DNA of 52,823 nucleotides from Clostridiaceae bacterium. GTDB lineage: Bacteria; Bacillota; Clostridia; Peptostreptococcales; T1SED10-28. A program made the translations under genes and the position numbers. Of this stretch, positions 36,555-43,726 are shown piece after piece (position 1 is the first letter of the stretch; the number at the start of each line of letters is the position of its first letter). The stretch spans positions 1-52,823 of the forward strand of contig PWFQ01000041.1 in assembly GCA_003554105.1 (NCBI GenBank), in the 5' to 3' direction. The notes under the pieces were generated by a model, which worked only from the letters and a program-made list of their open reading frames with translations, searched no databases and was not told the origin of the DNA.

Positions 36555-38342
36555 TCAAAAGAATAAAAGATACATCATTCCAATCAGAATAACTAAAAAA
36601 AGTAAAGTCATGAGTCCGCCCGCTTTAATGTAATCGATAGTCCGATAATTGCCCGGAGCCATTGTGAAGGCATTCACAGGATGTGTCGGAAGTAAGAATG
36701 AGTTATCCGTGGATAATGCAACCAAAAGCGCTAAGCCACGTGGATCAATTCCAAAGTTCTCTCCAATAATGAGAACAAGTGGAACTAACAATACGGTTGC
36801 AGCGACGTTCGACATAAAGAGAGAAAAAATCGTGCCTAGTAGAGCAATCATCAAAATAATAGGGAAATGTCCCAGTTCTCCGACAAAGGAGATTAATACT
36901 TTGGCAGTGAGTTCTGCAGCTCCGGTTTTTTCAAAAGCAATGCCTAGAGGAATCAGACCTGCCAATAAAAACACGGTTTTCCAACCCACAGCATCATAGA
37001 TTTCATTGACGGGAACAACCTTTGATAAGATCATAAGAATAGCACCGGTTAAAAAACTCAAAGGAAGGGAAAACCCCAAAACAACCAAAGCAAATGCCGT
37101 GGCAACACAGAATAAAGCTCGTTTCTTAGTATTCTTAGAAGGGTGATCGCCGGATTTTACTTCCGTAATCAGAATAAAATCTCTGGAAGATTTCATCTTT
37201 CGGAGGTCTTGCCATCGTCCGAAAACCACCATTTCCAAACCGGCATACATCGGCTCGTCAAGAAGATCCGTTCGATCCCCCTTGCTATGAATATAGGCTA
37301 AGGGTTCAACTTTGTAATTTTTTCTTAATGCAATTTCTTTTAAGGTTTTCCCGATCACACTGGACCTCGGAGGAATGATAATTTCAGCGAAACCTGCAAA
37401 AGATTCATTTTCCAAATCAGAAAATACTTGTATCTCAGAGTGGGAGTTTAGTTCATATGCTTCTAGAAAAGATTGAACTTGGTGATTCTCCCCAAGCAGA
37501 GCCAAGGTTTGACCTTCCTGGAAAATCGTTTTTCTCCAAGGAACATAGGTTTTGCTTCCATCTTTTTCAAGGGCGATGATATGAAGGGAATAGGATTTCC
37601 ACAAATCAAGTTCTTCAATGCTTTTGCCGATCATCTTATGTCCCTGAGGAACTGTGACTTCGATTAAATCCTGAGGAAGATCATAATGCTCCTGAAGATC
37701 AATAAAGCCAGGATCTTCATCGTTTTGCTTGCGATCCGGAAGAATTGTATTTCCAAAAAAGTAGAAAAGCCCAATGCCACCCAGAAGAAGGGCAAGTCCA
37801 ATCGGGGTCACACTGAAAAGATGATAGCCGGTGTGTCCCGCATCACCTAAAAGGTCATTCAAGACAATTAAGGGTCCGGAAGCAACCATTGTAAGAGTAC
37901 CTCCTAAAATTGCAGCAAAACCCATAGGCATAATCAATCGGCTTGGCGAGATGCCTGCTTTTTTACTGATTCTTCTAAGAGCAGGCAAGAAGAGTGCAGC
38001 TGCACCAATGTTTTGCATAAATGCTGAAATTACTCCGACAGTTCCTGAAACCGTCACGAGAATCTGTTTTTCCTCAGAGCCCGCCTTTTCACTGATCATA
38101 TCAGCAAGGGATACCATCAAGCCTGATCGATCCACACCATACCCGAGAATCATTACTCCGATAATGGCCATGACCGCATTTGATGAAAAACCGGAAAAGG
38201 TTTCATCGATTGATAAAATTCCTGTCCATGCCAACAAAAGCATAACAATAATCGCAACGATGTCCGTTCGAAGTTTATCCGTTACAAAGAGTGTCACAGC
38301 TATGGCAAGGACACCATAGGTGATAAGTATATCCTGGGTCAA
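36555..38342 (-). CDS. SLC13/DASS-type anion permease with two TrkA-C domains
   Basis: 595 residues. Two blocks of membrane helices (about 1-200 and 400-595) flank two soluble TrkA-C (RCK_C) domains (about 205-290 with PQGHKMIGKSIEEL and 300-385 with PPRSSVIGKTLKEI). This layout is shared by bacterial sulfate/anion permeases such as the SLT or CysZ-linked SLC13 relatives; the RCK_C domains probably sense a ligand. The start is TTG at 38342 after AAGGGGGG. It lies between the persulfide-dioxygenase gene (46 bases) and the YeeE genes, so sulfate, sulfite or thiosulfate are likely substrates; this is inferred from context. Confidence 0.88.
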   Translation of the reverse strand: MTQDILITYGVLAIAVTLFVTDKLRTDIVAIIVMLLLAWTGILSIDETFSGFSSNAVMAIIGVMILGYGVDRSGLMVSLADMISEKAGSEEKQILVTVSGTVGVISAFMQNIGAAALFLPALRRISKKAGISPSRLIMPMGFAAILGGTLTMVASGPLIVLNDLLGDAGHTGYHLFSVTPIGLALLLGGIGLFYFFGNTILPDRKQNDEDPGFIDLQEHYDLPQDLIEVTVPQGHKMIGKSIEELDLWKSYSLHIIALEKDGSKTYVPWRKTIFQEGQTLALLGENHQVQSFLEAYELNSHSEIQVFSDLENESFAGFAEIIIPPRSSVIGKTLKEIALRKNYKVEPLAYIHSKGDRTDLLDEPMYAGLEMVVFGRWQDLRKMKSSRDFILITEVKSGDHPSKNTKKRALFCVATAFALVVLGFSLPLSFLTGAILMILSKVVPVNEIYDAVGWKTVFLLAGLIPLGIAFEKTGAAELTAKVLISFVGELGHFPIILMIALLGTIFSLFMSNVAATVLLVPLVLIIGENFGIDPRGLALLVALSTDNSFLLPTHPVNAFTMAPGNYRTIDYIKAGGLMTLLFLVILIGMMYLLFF

Positions 38343-38388
38343 TGAAATCCCCCCTTAATTAATTGCTAAGACGAACACCTGCAATGAT

Positions 38389-39732
38389 TTAAATCAAAGG
38401 CTTTAGTGTTAAAACGCCACCTGCGATAACACGACCGTCATATCCATGATTTTTAAGGTAGGCTGCAGCCGTAGTGGAACGATCGCCCGATCCACAAAGT
38501 ATGAAAATGGGGTGATCTTTATTGAGTGAGTTGATTTCTTTGTATAGTATTTGGAGAGGAATATTCACCAAGTTTTTATCCGGATCATCTTCCTCCAGAT
38601 CTTCGGGAGTTCGAATATCCAATAAGGTGTATTCATCTTCAAGTTTTAGAAAATCATGAGCCGTAATTGTCGGAAGTGTTTCCAGGTTCTTTCCTTCTGC
38701 CAGCCACTGTTCTGTTCCTTGAGGCAAGAATCCGATGATATTATCAAAGCCGATACGTTTACAGTACCAGTAAAGTGTCTCTAAAGTATCTCGATCTTTT
38801 GACTCGGTAATTAATACCAAAGGTACATCAGCTTCAAAGAGGGTTCCTAAATAGGAGGATAAGTTTTTTTTGCTGATAAAGACAGAACCCGGAATATGTC
38901 CGCCGAAATAGGCTTCCTTTGATCGACAGTCAAGAAGGAGATAATCATCTTTCAAATCGGATATCTGCATTGGTGTAAGTTGAACCTGATTGCCTAAGAA
39001 AGGAGCTCCTTGAATATTTCGGATTTCCATATTTTCGAAATAGCGAGGCTTAATTCTCATCCGCCCGAAAGATTTGATGAATTCTTCCCTGGTCGATATC
39101 TGCAGTTCCGGGTTGAAAACTTTTTCATATCCCAAAGTAGTAAAGGGGCGATCCTCCATCATCTCACCACAGGCAGACCCTGCACCGTGAGCCGGGAAAA
39201 CAAGAGTGTCTTCGCCTAAGGGCATTAGCTTGTTGAATACACTGTCATACAGGAGACCTGTCATTTTATCCAGGTTCTCTTCTCCGTAAAAGTCAGTACG
39301 ACCTAAATCTCCCATAAAAAGGCAATCTCCCGTAAATACCATATAAGGTTCAGAACGATTACTTTCATAAAGAACGTAACTTAAGTGACCCAGCGTATGT
39401 CCTGGGGTATGAAGAGCCTGAATTCGAAGGTTGCCAATATGGAATTCATCTCCATCAAAGATCCTTTCCCCATAGACATGTCCCAGGTCTTCATGTCCCG
39501 ACAAATAAACAGAAGCTCCTGTTATTTCCGCAAGTTCCATTGATCCGATGATGTAATCTTCGTTTCTGTGGGTTTCAAATATATGAGTAATTTTCAACCC
39601 TTCTTTACGCGCACATTCCAAATATACTTCAATATCCCGTCTTGGATCGATAACAGCAGCCTTTCCGCCTTCTCCCACGAAATAAGAGTAGTGTGCCAAG
39701 CCTTCGCTCTCAATTTGCTTAAAATACATCAT
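38389..39732 (-). CDS. Persulfide-dioxygenase-like MBL domain fused to two rhodanese domains
   Basis: 447 residues. Residues 1-235 form an MBL domain; the first motif reads THRNEDY (54-60), with Asn and Tyr in place of the second and last histidines of HxHxDH. H55, H112 (TPGHT) and D136 (GDCLFMGDLGR) remain, the triad that binds the single iron in ETHE1-type persulfide dioxygenases; H182 is also kept. Two rhodanese domains follow: the first (about 258-350) lacks the catalytic cysteine, the second (about 360-445) keeps ILCGSGDRST. The enzyme probably oxidises protein or glutathione-type persulfide and passes sulfane sulfur. ATG at 39732 follows GAGGAGGAATC. It leads the minus-strand sulfur operon. 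Confidence 0.88.
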   Translation of the reverse strand: MMYFKQIESEGLAHYSYFVGEGGKAAVIDPRRDIEVYLECARKEGLKITHIFETHRNEDYIIGSMELAEITGASVYLSGHEDLGHVYGERIFDGDEFHIGNLRIQALHTPGHTLGHLSYVLYESNRSEPYMVFTGDCLFMGDLGRTDFYGEENLDKMTGLLYDSVFNKLMPLGEDTLVFPAHGAGSACGEMMEDRPFTTLGYEKVFNPELQISTREEFIKSFGRMRIKPRYFENMEIRNIQGAPFLGNQVQLTPMQISDLKDDYLLLDCRSKEAYFGGHIPGSVFISKKNLSSYLGTLFEADVPLVLITESKDRDTLETLYWYCKRIGFDNIIGFLPQGTEQWLAEGKNLETLPTITAHDFLKLEDEYTLLDIRTPEDLEEDDPDKNLVNIPLQILYKEINSLNKDHPIFILCGSGDRSTTAAAYLKNHGYDGRVIAGGVLTLKPLI

Positions 39733-39826
39733 GATTCCTCCTCAGAATAGTTTGTTAAAATAAGACTTAAGTTTTTAAATACCCATAAATAAGTGGAGTT
39801 AATCGAAAAAATGAAACTCATCTTCT

Positions 39827-40264
39827 TTACGCATAGGTTCTCAGAAGGTTACGCAAAGAATTTGTGAATCGTTGATTGTCTATTTTCTGCCGTTTTTTAA
39901 TTTTTTCATAGTGTTTGTTTTTTAAACGCTCCATTTTTTTCACATGGCGACCATGCAGGAGAAAATCCGCTTCTTCTTTCTTTAGAATCTTTCCGTCCTG
40001 GTCAATGGGAACTCCATTCTTTGAAAGCACCAACGCACTTAATCCTCCATCCTGAGTAACAACAAGATCCCCTTTTTTCATATGGGTAAAGATATAAAAG
40101 TCCGCAGCATCACGTGAGCTCTCGACCGTTATGATTTCAACCTCGTCCATGGATAGTTCAACACTGGAATTTTTAACAATCACAACGGGGATCTCAAATT
40201 CTTGAGCAACCCTTACAGCTTCTTTTACAACGGGGCACCCATCTGCATCAATCCAGATTTTCAT
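39827..40264 (-). CDS. YaiI/YqxD family (DUF188) protein
   Basis: 145 residues. The start MKIWIDADGCPVVKEAV, the central SSRDAADFYI and VTQDGGLSALVL are characteristic of this PIN-like family, whose conserved aspartates suggest a nuclease fold; no activity is established. In Bacillus the homologue yqxD lies next to dnaG and sigA, whereas here it sits alone about 15 kb away from them. Minus-strand ATG at 40264 follows a GAAAGGATGG site. The C-terminal 45 residues are strongly basic. Confidence 0.92.
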   Translation of the reverse strand: MKIWIDADGCPVVKEAVRVAQEFEIPVVIVKNSSVELSMDEVEIITVESSRDAADFYIFTHMKKGDLVVTQDGGLSALVLSKNGVPIDQDGKILKKEEADFLLHGRHVKKMERLKNKHYEKIKKRQKIDNQRFTNSLRNLLRTYA

Positions 40265-40517
40265 AATATAACCATCCTTTCCTTTCGAAAATAAGTTAAA
40301 TATAGTATATCATAAGGCAATTTTTCACCACTCAGTATGTATAAGTATAGTTCAAATGGATTTGCAGAGCATTGCAATTTCAGTTGAATAAAATCGAAAG
40401 ATGTGGAAGCGAAGAAATGAATAAAGGAGGGGAAATTGATTTTCATCATTTAAAGAAAAGAATCGATGGAATTCTTGACGAAAAAATCATTATAATTGCA
40501 GAGGGGAGGGGAGGGGG

Positions 40518-40580
40518 ATGAAGAGAACTCAAGCATTAACGAGAGAACATGTTCTGGGAAATAAGCGGGAAATCAATTAA
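40518..40580 (+). CDS. Possible 20-codon small protein or leader peptide
   Basis: ATG at 40518, just after GAGGGGAGGGGGG, opens a frame reading MKRTQALTREHVLGNKREIN then TAA. It lies upstream of the permease promoter. The ribosome site is very G-rich, but there is no similarity I recognise and the length is short enough to arise by chance. Confidence 0.2.
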   Translation: MKRTQALTREHVLGNKREIN

Positions 40581-40606
40581 AAGTAGAGCAAATTACAATA
40601 GTGAAT

Positions 40607-40635
40607 TTGACAAGAATTAGATTCCCTGTTACAAT
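40607..40635 (+). promoter_or_regulatory. Promoter of the split permease operon
   Basis: TTGACA (40607-40612), 17-base spacer, TACAAT (40630-40635). Start would fall near 40642, immediately before a run of seven C. Confidence 0.78.
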
Positions 40636-40684
40636 ATTAAATACCCCCCCACCCTATACATTTAAATTGAAAAGGAGTGACATC

Positions 40685-41164
40685 ATGATAGGTCTTTATG
40701 TAATTACAGGTCTTGCATTTACAATATCATTTTTTATTGACAGGGAAAAAACAAAAAAAGCGGTTAAAATAGCCTGGAAGAAATTTTCGAAAATTCTTCC
40801 AGGCTACTTGAAGATTCTTATGATTCTTTCGATTGTTTTGTTAGTCCCAAATGAATTGATCGCTCAATATCTTGGAGAAAGCTCTTCCTTTCTGGGCATA
40901 TTTTTAGGTGGAGTCTTTGGCTCAATCACAATGATGCCTGGCTTTATTGCGTACCCCTTGGCAGGAGTTTTTCTGGAACAGGGTGTGAGCAGGATGGTTA
41001 TCGCATCATTTGTAACAACTCTTATGATGGTCGGCGTAGCAACCTATCCTGTAGAAAAACAATACTTCGGTAAATCTTCAACAATTATTAGAAATGTCGT
41101 CGCTTTTGGAATAGCAATGATTATTGCAATTGGAATGGGAATCTTTTACGGGGAGTTGATATAA
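40685..41164 (+). CDS. Permease half-protein of the DUF318/ArsP-like family, half A
   Basis: 159 residues, about four to five helices. Motifs FGSITMMPGFIAYPLAGVFL (about 78-97) and TTLMMVGVATYPVEKQYFG (about 110-128) match one half of COG0701-type permeases, in which such halves are often joined. The next gene supplies the other half. Substrate unknown; members are linked to metalloids or other solutes. ATG at 40685 follows AAAGGAGTGA; the frame upstream to 40601 crosses the promoter and is not used. Confidence 0.78.
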   Translation: MIGLYVITGLAFTISFFIDREKTKKAVKIAWKKFSKILPGYLKILMILSIVLLVPNELIAQYLGESSSFLGIFLGGVFGSITMMPGFIAYPLAGVFLEQGVSRMVIASFVTTLMMVGVATYPVEKQYFGKSSTIIRNVVAFGIAMIIAIGMGIFYGELI

Positions 41165-41692
41165 ATGGACAAAAATAAACAAAGTTATTTGCTTTTTGGA
41201 GTATTTTCAGCTATGATCGGGATATCATTCTTAACAGATTTTTCATTAGGAGTTCGGATAGGAGAAAACTTCTGGATTTTCGCATGGGATATGCTGAGAA
41301 TCTTACCGCCGGCCTTCTTACTGATCGGGATTTTTGAAGTCTGGGCAAACAGAAAAACAATCGAAGCAAATTTCGGAAGTGTGTCAGGACCCAAAAGATA
41401 CATTTACGCCATTTTGTTAGCTGCTACCACTGTAGGTGGAACCTTTGTTGCATTTCCTGTGGCAAATTCCTTATATCATAAGGGTGCTGACTATAATTCA
41501 ATCTTCACTTATGTTACAGCTGCGTCCCTCGTGATGATCCCCATGAGTATTATGGAAGCATCAATCCTTGGAATCGGATTTACGGCATTGCGGCTTGGCA
41601 TTTCACTTCCATTAGTGATTATAAGCTCAGCGCTACTGGGTATCTATTTTAAAAATCGGAGTTATGTTCTTCCAAAGGAAGCAACCGGCTAA
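41165..41692 (+). CDS. Permease half-protein of the DUF318/ArsP-like family, half B
   Basis: 175 residues, about four to five helices. The pattern LPPAFLLIGIFEVWANRKTI (about 44-63), SGPKRYIYAILLAATTVGGT and FVAFPVANSLYHKGADYNSI is the other half of COG0701-type permeases. ATG follows the previous stop directly, with GGGGAGTTGAT as ribosome site. Both halves are needed for a whole transporter by analogy with fused relatives. The active-site cysteines of arsenical permeases are absent. Confidence 0.8.
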   Translation: MDKNKQSYLLFGVFSAMIGISFLTDFSLGVRIGENFWIFAWDMLRILPPAFLLIGIFEVWANRKTIEANFGSVSGPKRYIYAILLAATTVGGTFVAFPVANSLYHKGADYNSIFTYVTAASLVMIPMSIMEASILGIGFTALRLGISLPLVIISSALLGIYFKNRSYVLPKEATG

Positions 41693-41732
41693 CTTACGGC
41701 AGAGGGAATTCTTTTCATAAGGAGAGATATTC

Positions 41733-42107
41733 ATGCTCTATCAACAGGATTGGCTTATGAGGCAAATTGAATATTACATTCAACTCCTTGCCCGATTTAT
41801 TTTTCGTCGGGAACGAGTGTATTATGAAATCAAAAATACATCAGAAAGTGCTCTTAGCGATTGGTTGTACAGGGAAGTGTTTGCACTTCTTGCAGAAGGA
41901 AAGATTAATGAAGCGGAAAACCTGATATTTCATCATCTGGATCAAAATAAAAGGGACATCCTCGTTATTGCAATCGAATTTTATACGCGCTTAAATCGAT
42001 ATAATGAAGAAGAACTGGAGAAAAATAACTTTTCAAGAGAGGAAATACAGCAAGGGTTAATTGATGTAATGAAATATTACAATTTGGAGCATCTGCTAAA
42101 TTTATAA
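41733..42107 (+). CDS. Small helical protein, DUF6483-like
   Basis: 124 residues, entirely helical by eye. A hydrophobic/basic N-terminal helix MLYQQDWLMRQIEYYIQLL, then LLAEGKINEAENLIFHHLD, a tetratricopeptide-like pattern, and FYTRLNRYNEEELEKNNFS. It resembles a conserved clostridial family of unknown function (DUF6483), from memory. ATG follows AAGGAGAGAT. It comes 40 bases after the second permease half and before a strong terminator, so it ends that operon. Confidence 0.6.
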   Translation: MLYQQDWLMRQIEYYIQLLARFIFRRERVYYEIKNTSESALSDWLYREVFALLAEGKINEAENLIFHHLDQNKRDILVIAIEFYTRLNRYNEEELEKNNFSREEIQQGLIDVMKYYNLEHLLNL

Positions 42108-42146
42108 AGATCAAATCGGCCAATGACCGATTTGATCTTATTTTTT
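42107..42146 (+). terminator. Strong terminator after the permease operon
   Basis: A perfect 13-bp stem AAGATCAAATCGG/CCGATTTGATCTT, 7-base loop, then T-run. The first base overlaps the stop codon. Confidence 0.9.
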
Positions 42147-42292
42147 AGGAAGTTAAGAAGCTTAGGGTATGATTACAATGACATTTTCACTGAAAATAGT
42201 AAACGAGCAGTTCAATAGGCGAATCGTATATGTCTTATTTTTCATATAGCAGAACAGTATTTAATCCTTAAAACTCGGTTTTCAAAATATTG

Positions 42293-42321
42293 TTGCATTG
42301 TTCAATTCATAGTGATAAAAT
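42293..42321 (+). promoter_or_regulatory. Promoter of the DUF3798 transporter operon
   Basis: TTGCAT (42293-42298), 17-base spacer, TAAAAT (42316-42321). The stretch 42147-42292 upstream shows no gene. Confidence 0.6.
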
Positions 42322-42330
42322 AAGCTTAAT

Positions 42331-42376
42331 ATTTTGAGATTGTTAAGAATATTACAACGATAAACATTCTCAAAAT
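42331..42376 (+). promoter_or_regulatory. Inverted repeat at the 5' end of the DUF3798 message
   Basis: ATTTTGAGA (42331-42339) and TCTCAAAAT (42368-42376) are perfect inverted copies, with inner TTGT/ACAA. In RNA the hairpin would start a few bases after the predicted transcription start; in DNA it could be an operator. Confidence 0.45.
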
Positions 42377-42409
42377 TTGCAATACCAAATTGATCTAAGG
42401 GGGAGTTTT

Positions 42410-43600
42410 ATGAAAAAGTTTTTAGTTTTAGCACTAATCTTTGCAATGCTTTTTAGTTTTGTGGGATGTGGATCCGGAGACGACGACGCAAGTGATGATC
42501 CAAACGGCGACGAGGCTGTTGCTGATGTTGACGATGCTGATGAGGAAGATCCGTTAGCAGGCGACTTCAAAATTGGAATCATGACCGGTACGGTTTCACA
42601 AGGTGAGGAAGAGTTTCGAATGGCTGAACAAATGGCTGCGAAATATGGAGACAGAATTGTTACAGCTACCTATCCTGACCGATTTATGCAAGAGCAGGAA
42701 ACCACCATCACTAATATGATGGCAATGGCAGACGACCCTGATGTAAAAGCAATTGTTATGGTTCAAGCAGTGCCCGGTGCTGCAGCGGCAGTTGACCGAG
42801 TTCGAGAAGTTCGTCCTGATATGCTGTTCATTCTTGGTTCACCCCAGGAAGATCAAGATGTAATTTCCACTCGTGGAGACATTGTTCTCAATACCGATGA
42901 TCTTGGTCGTGGAGAGCAAATTGCACAGCATGCACATAGTATGGGAGCAGAAGTCTTAGTACATTACTCATTCCCAAGACATATGTCAATCGAATTCCTT
43001 GCAGTAAGAAGAGATCGAATGAAAGCGGAAGCAGAGCGACTGGGAATGCTGTTCGTTGAAGAAGATGCTCCTGACCCAACCGGTGACGCTGGAGTTCCGG
43101 GAACACAGCAGTTTATTACTGAAGATGTTCCAAGAAAAATTGCAGAATATGGTACAGAAACAGCCGTATTTGCAACGAACTGTTCTATGATGGAACCATT
43201 GATTCGTCAAACAATCAATAATGGCGGAATCTTTCCTGTACAGTGTTGTCCATCACCTTACCACGCAATGCCTGCAGCACTTGGACTTTCTGTGCCTGCA
43301 GATAAGCAGGGAGACTTAGCCTATATTATTTCTGAAATTGACAAGAAGGTTGTAGAAATGGGTGCAGCAGGACGGGTTGCAACATGGCCAGTTCCAGTTA
43401 ATATGATGTTTATCGAAGCCGGCGTTGAGTATGCTATTGCTTACCTTGAGGGTGAAACCGACGGACGGGTGGATGCTCCTAAGCTTCAAGCGATCATGGA
43501 AGAAATTGCTCAAAGCAGCGTTGAATTATCATTATATGGTGATACAGACAACTACTTCTTATACTTGTCTGACCACATTATCTTTGGTGAAGATATCTAG
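42410..43600 (+). CDS. DUF3798 solute-binding lipoprotein
   Basis: 396 residues. Signal peptide with lipobox FVGC (about 17-20), then an acidic linker to about residue 48. The mature domain has FKIGIMTGTVSQGEEEFRMA (start of a periplasmic-binding fold, about 52-71), MVQAVPGAAAAVD, VLVHYSFPRHMS and FATNCSMMEP. This family (DUF3798) is found beside sugar-type ABC transporters in clostridia, as here; ligand unknown. ATG at 42410 follows AAGGGGGAG. Two stem-loops lie between it and the ATPase gene, which may make the binding protein more abundant than the transporter. Confidence 0.88.
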   Translation: MKKFLVLALIFAMLFSFVGCGSGDDDASDDPNGDEAVADVDDADEEDPLAGDFKIGIMTGTVSQGEEEFRMAEQMAAKYGDRIVTATYPDRFMQEQETTITNMMAMADDPDVKAIVMVQAVPGAAAAVDRVREVRPDMLFILGSPQEDQDVISTRGDIVLNTDDLGRGEQIAQHAHSMGAEVLVHYSFPRHMSIEFLAVRRDRMKAEAERLGMLFVEEDAPDPTGDAGVPGTQQFITEDVPRKIAEYGTETAVFATNCSMMEPLIRQTINNGGIFPVQCCPSPYHAMPAALGLSVPADKQGDLAYIISEIDKKVVEMGAAGRVATWPVPVNMMFIEAGVEYAIAYLEGETDGRVDAPKLQAIMEEIAQSSVELSLYGDTDNYFLYLSDHIIFGEDI

Positions 43601-43626
43601 TAGTATTTAATCTAGTGAATGGTTAT

Positions 43627-43646
43627 GGGGTCCTTTTTAGGACCCC
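43627..43646 (+). other. Stem-loop after the DUF3798 gene, possible mRNA stabiliser
   Basis: A perfect GGGGTCCT...AGGACCCC hairpin with a 4-base loop, not followed by T; more like a processing or stabilising stem than a terminator. Confidence 0.5.
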
Positions 43647-43664
43647 TGAATCATAAAAGTGAAT

Positions 43665-43694
43665 AAAGGTTGCTTTAAGCGGCCTTTGTTTTTT
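43665..43694 (+). terminator. Partial terminator between DUF3798 gene and ABC genes
   Basis: AAAGGTTGC pairs with GCGGCCTTT (two G-U pairs), loop TTTAA, then GTTTTTT. Read-through would give less transporter than binding protein. Confidence 0.6.
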
Positions 43695-43726
43695 AGTGGA
43701 AAAAACCTGTAAGGGGGGACTCTTAA

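Larger units (their letters stand above)
40265..40684. other. 420-base intergenic leader with G-rich and C-rich tracts
   Basis: No long gene is present. Two tiny plus-strand reading frames overlap by ATGA: 40417-40521 (34 codons, weak ribosome site) and 40518-40580 (20 codons, preceded by the G-rich tract 40501-40517, GGGG-A-GGGG-A-GGGGG). A promoter follows at 40607-40635, and the expected transcription start falls in ATA followed by seven C (40644-40650). The G tract and C tract could pair imperfectly. Meaning unknown. Confidence 0.4.

Noticed and set aside
37831-38319. 162-codon plus-strand frame
   Set aside because: Antisense to the SLC13 permease gene; composition rich in Pro/Ile/Thr, no ribosome site.
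40501-40517. G-quadruplex
   Set aside because: Only three G tracts occur close together, so an intramolecular quadruplex is not supported.
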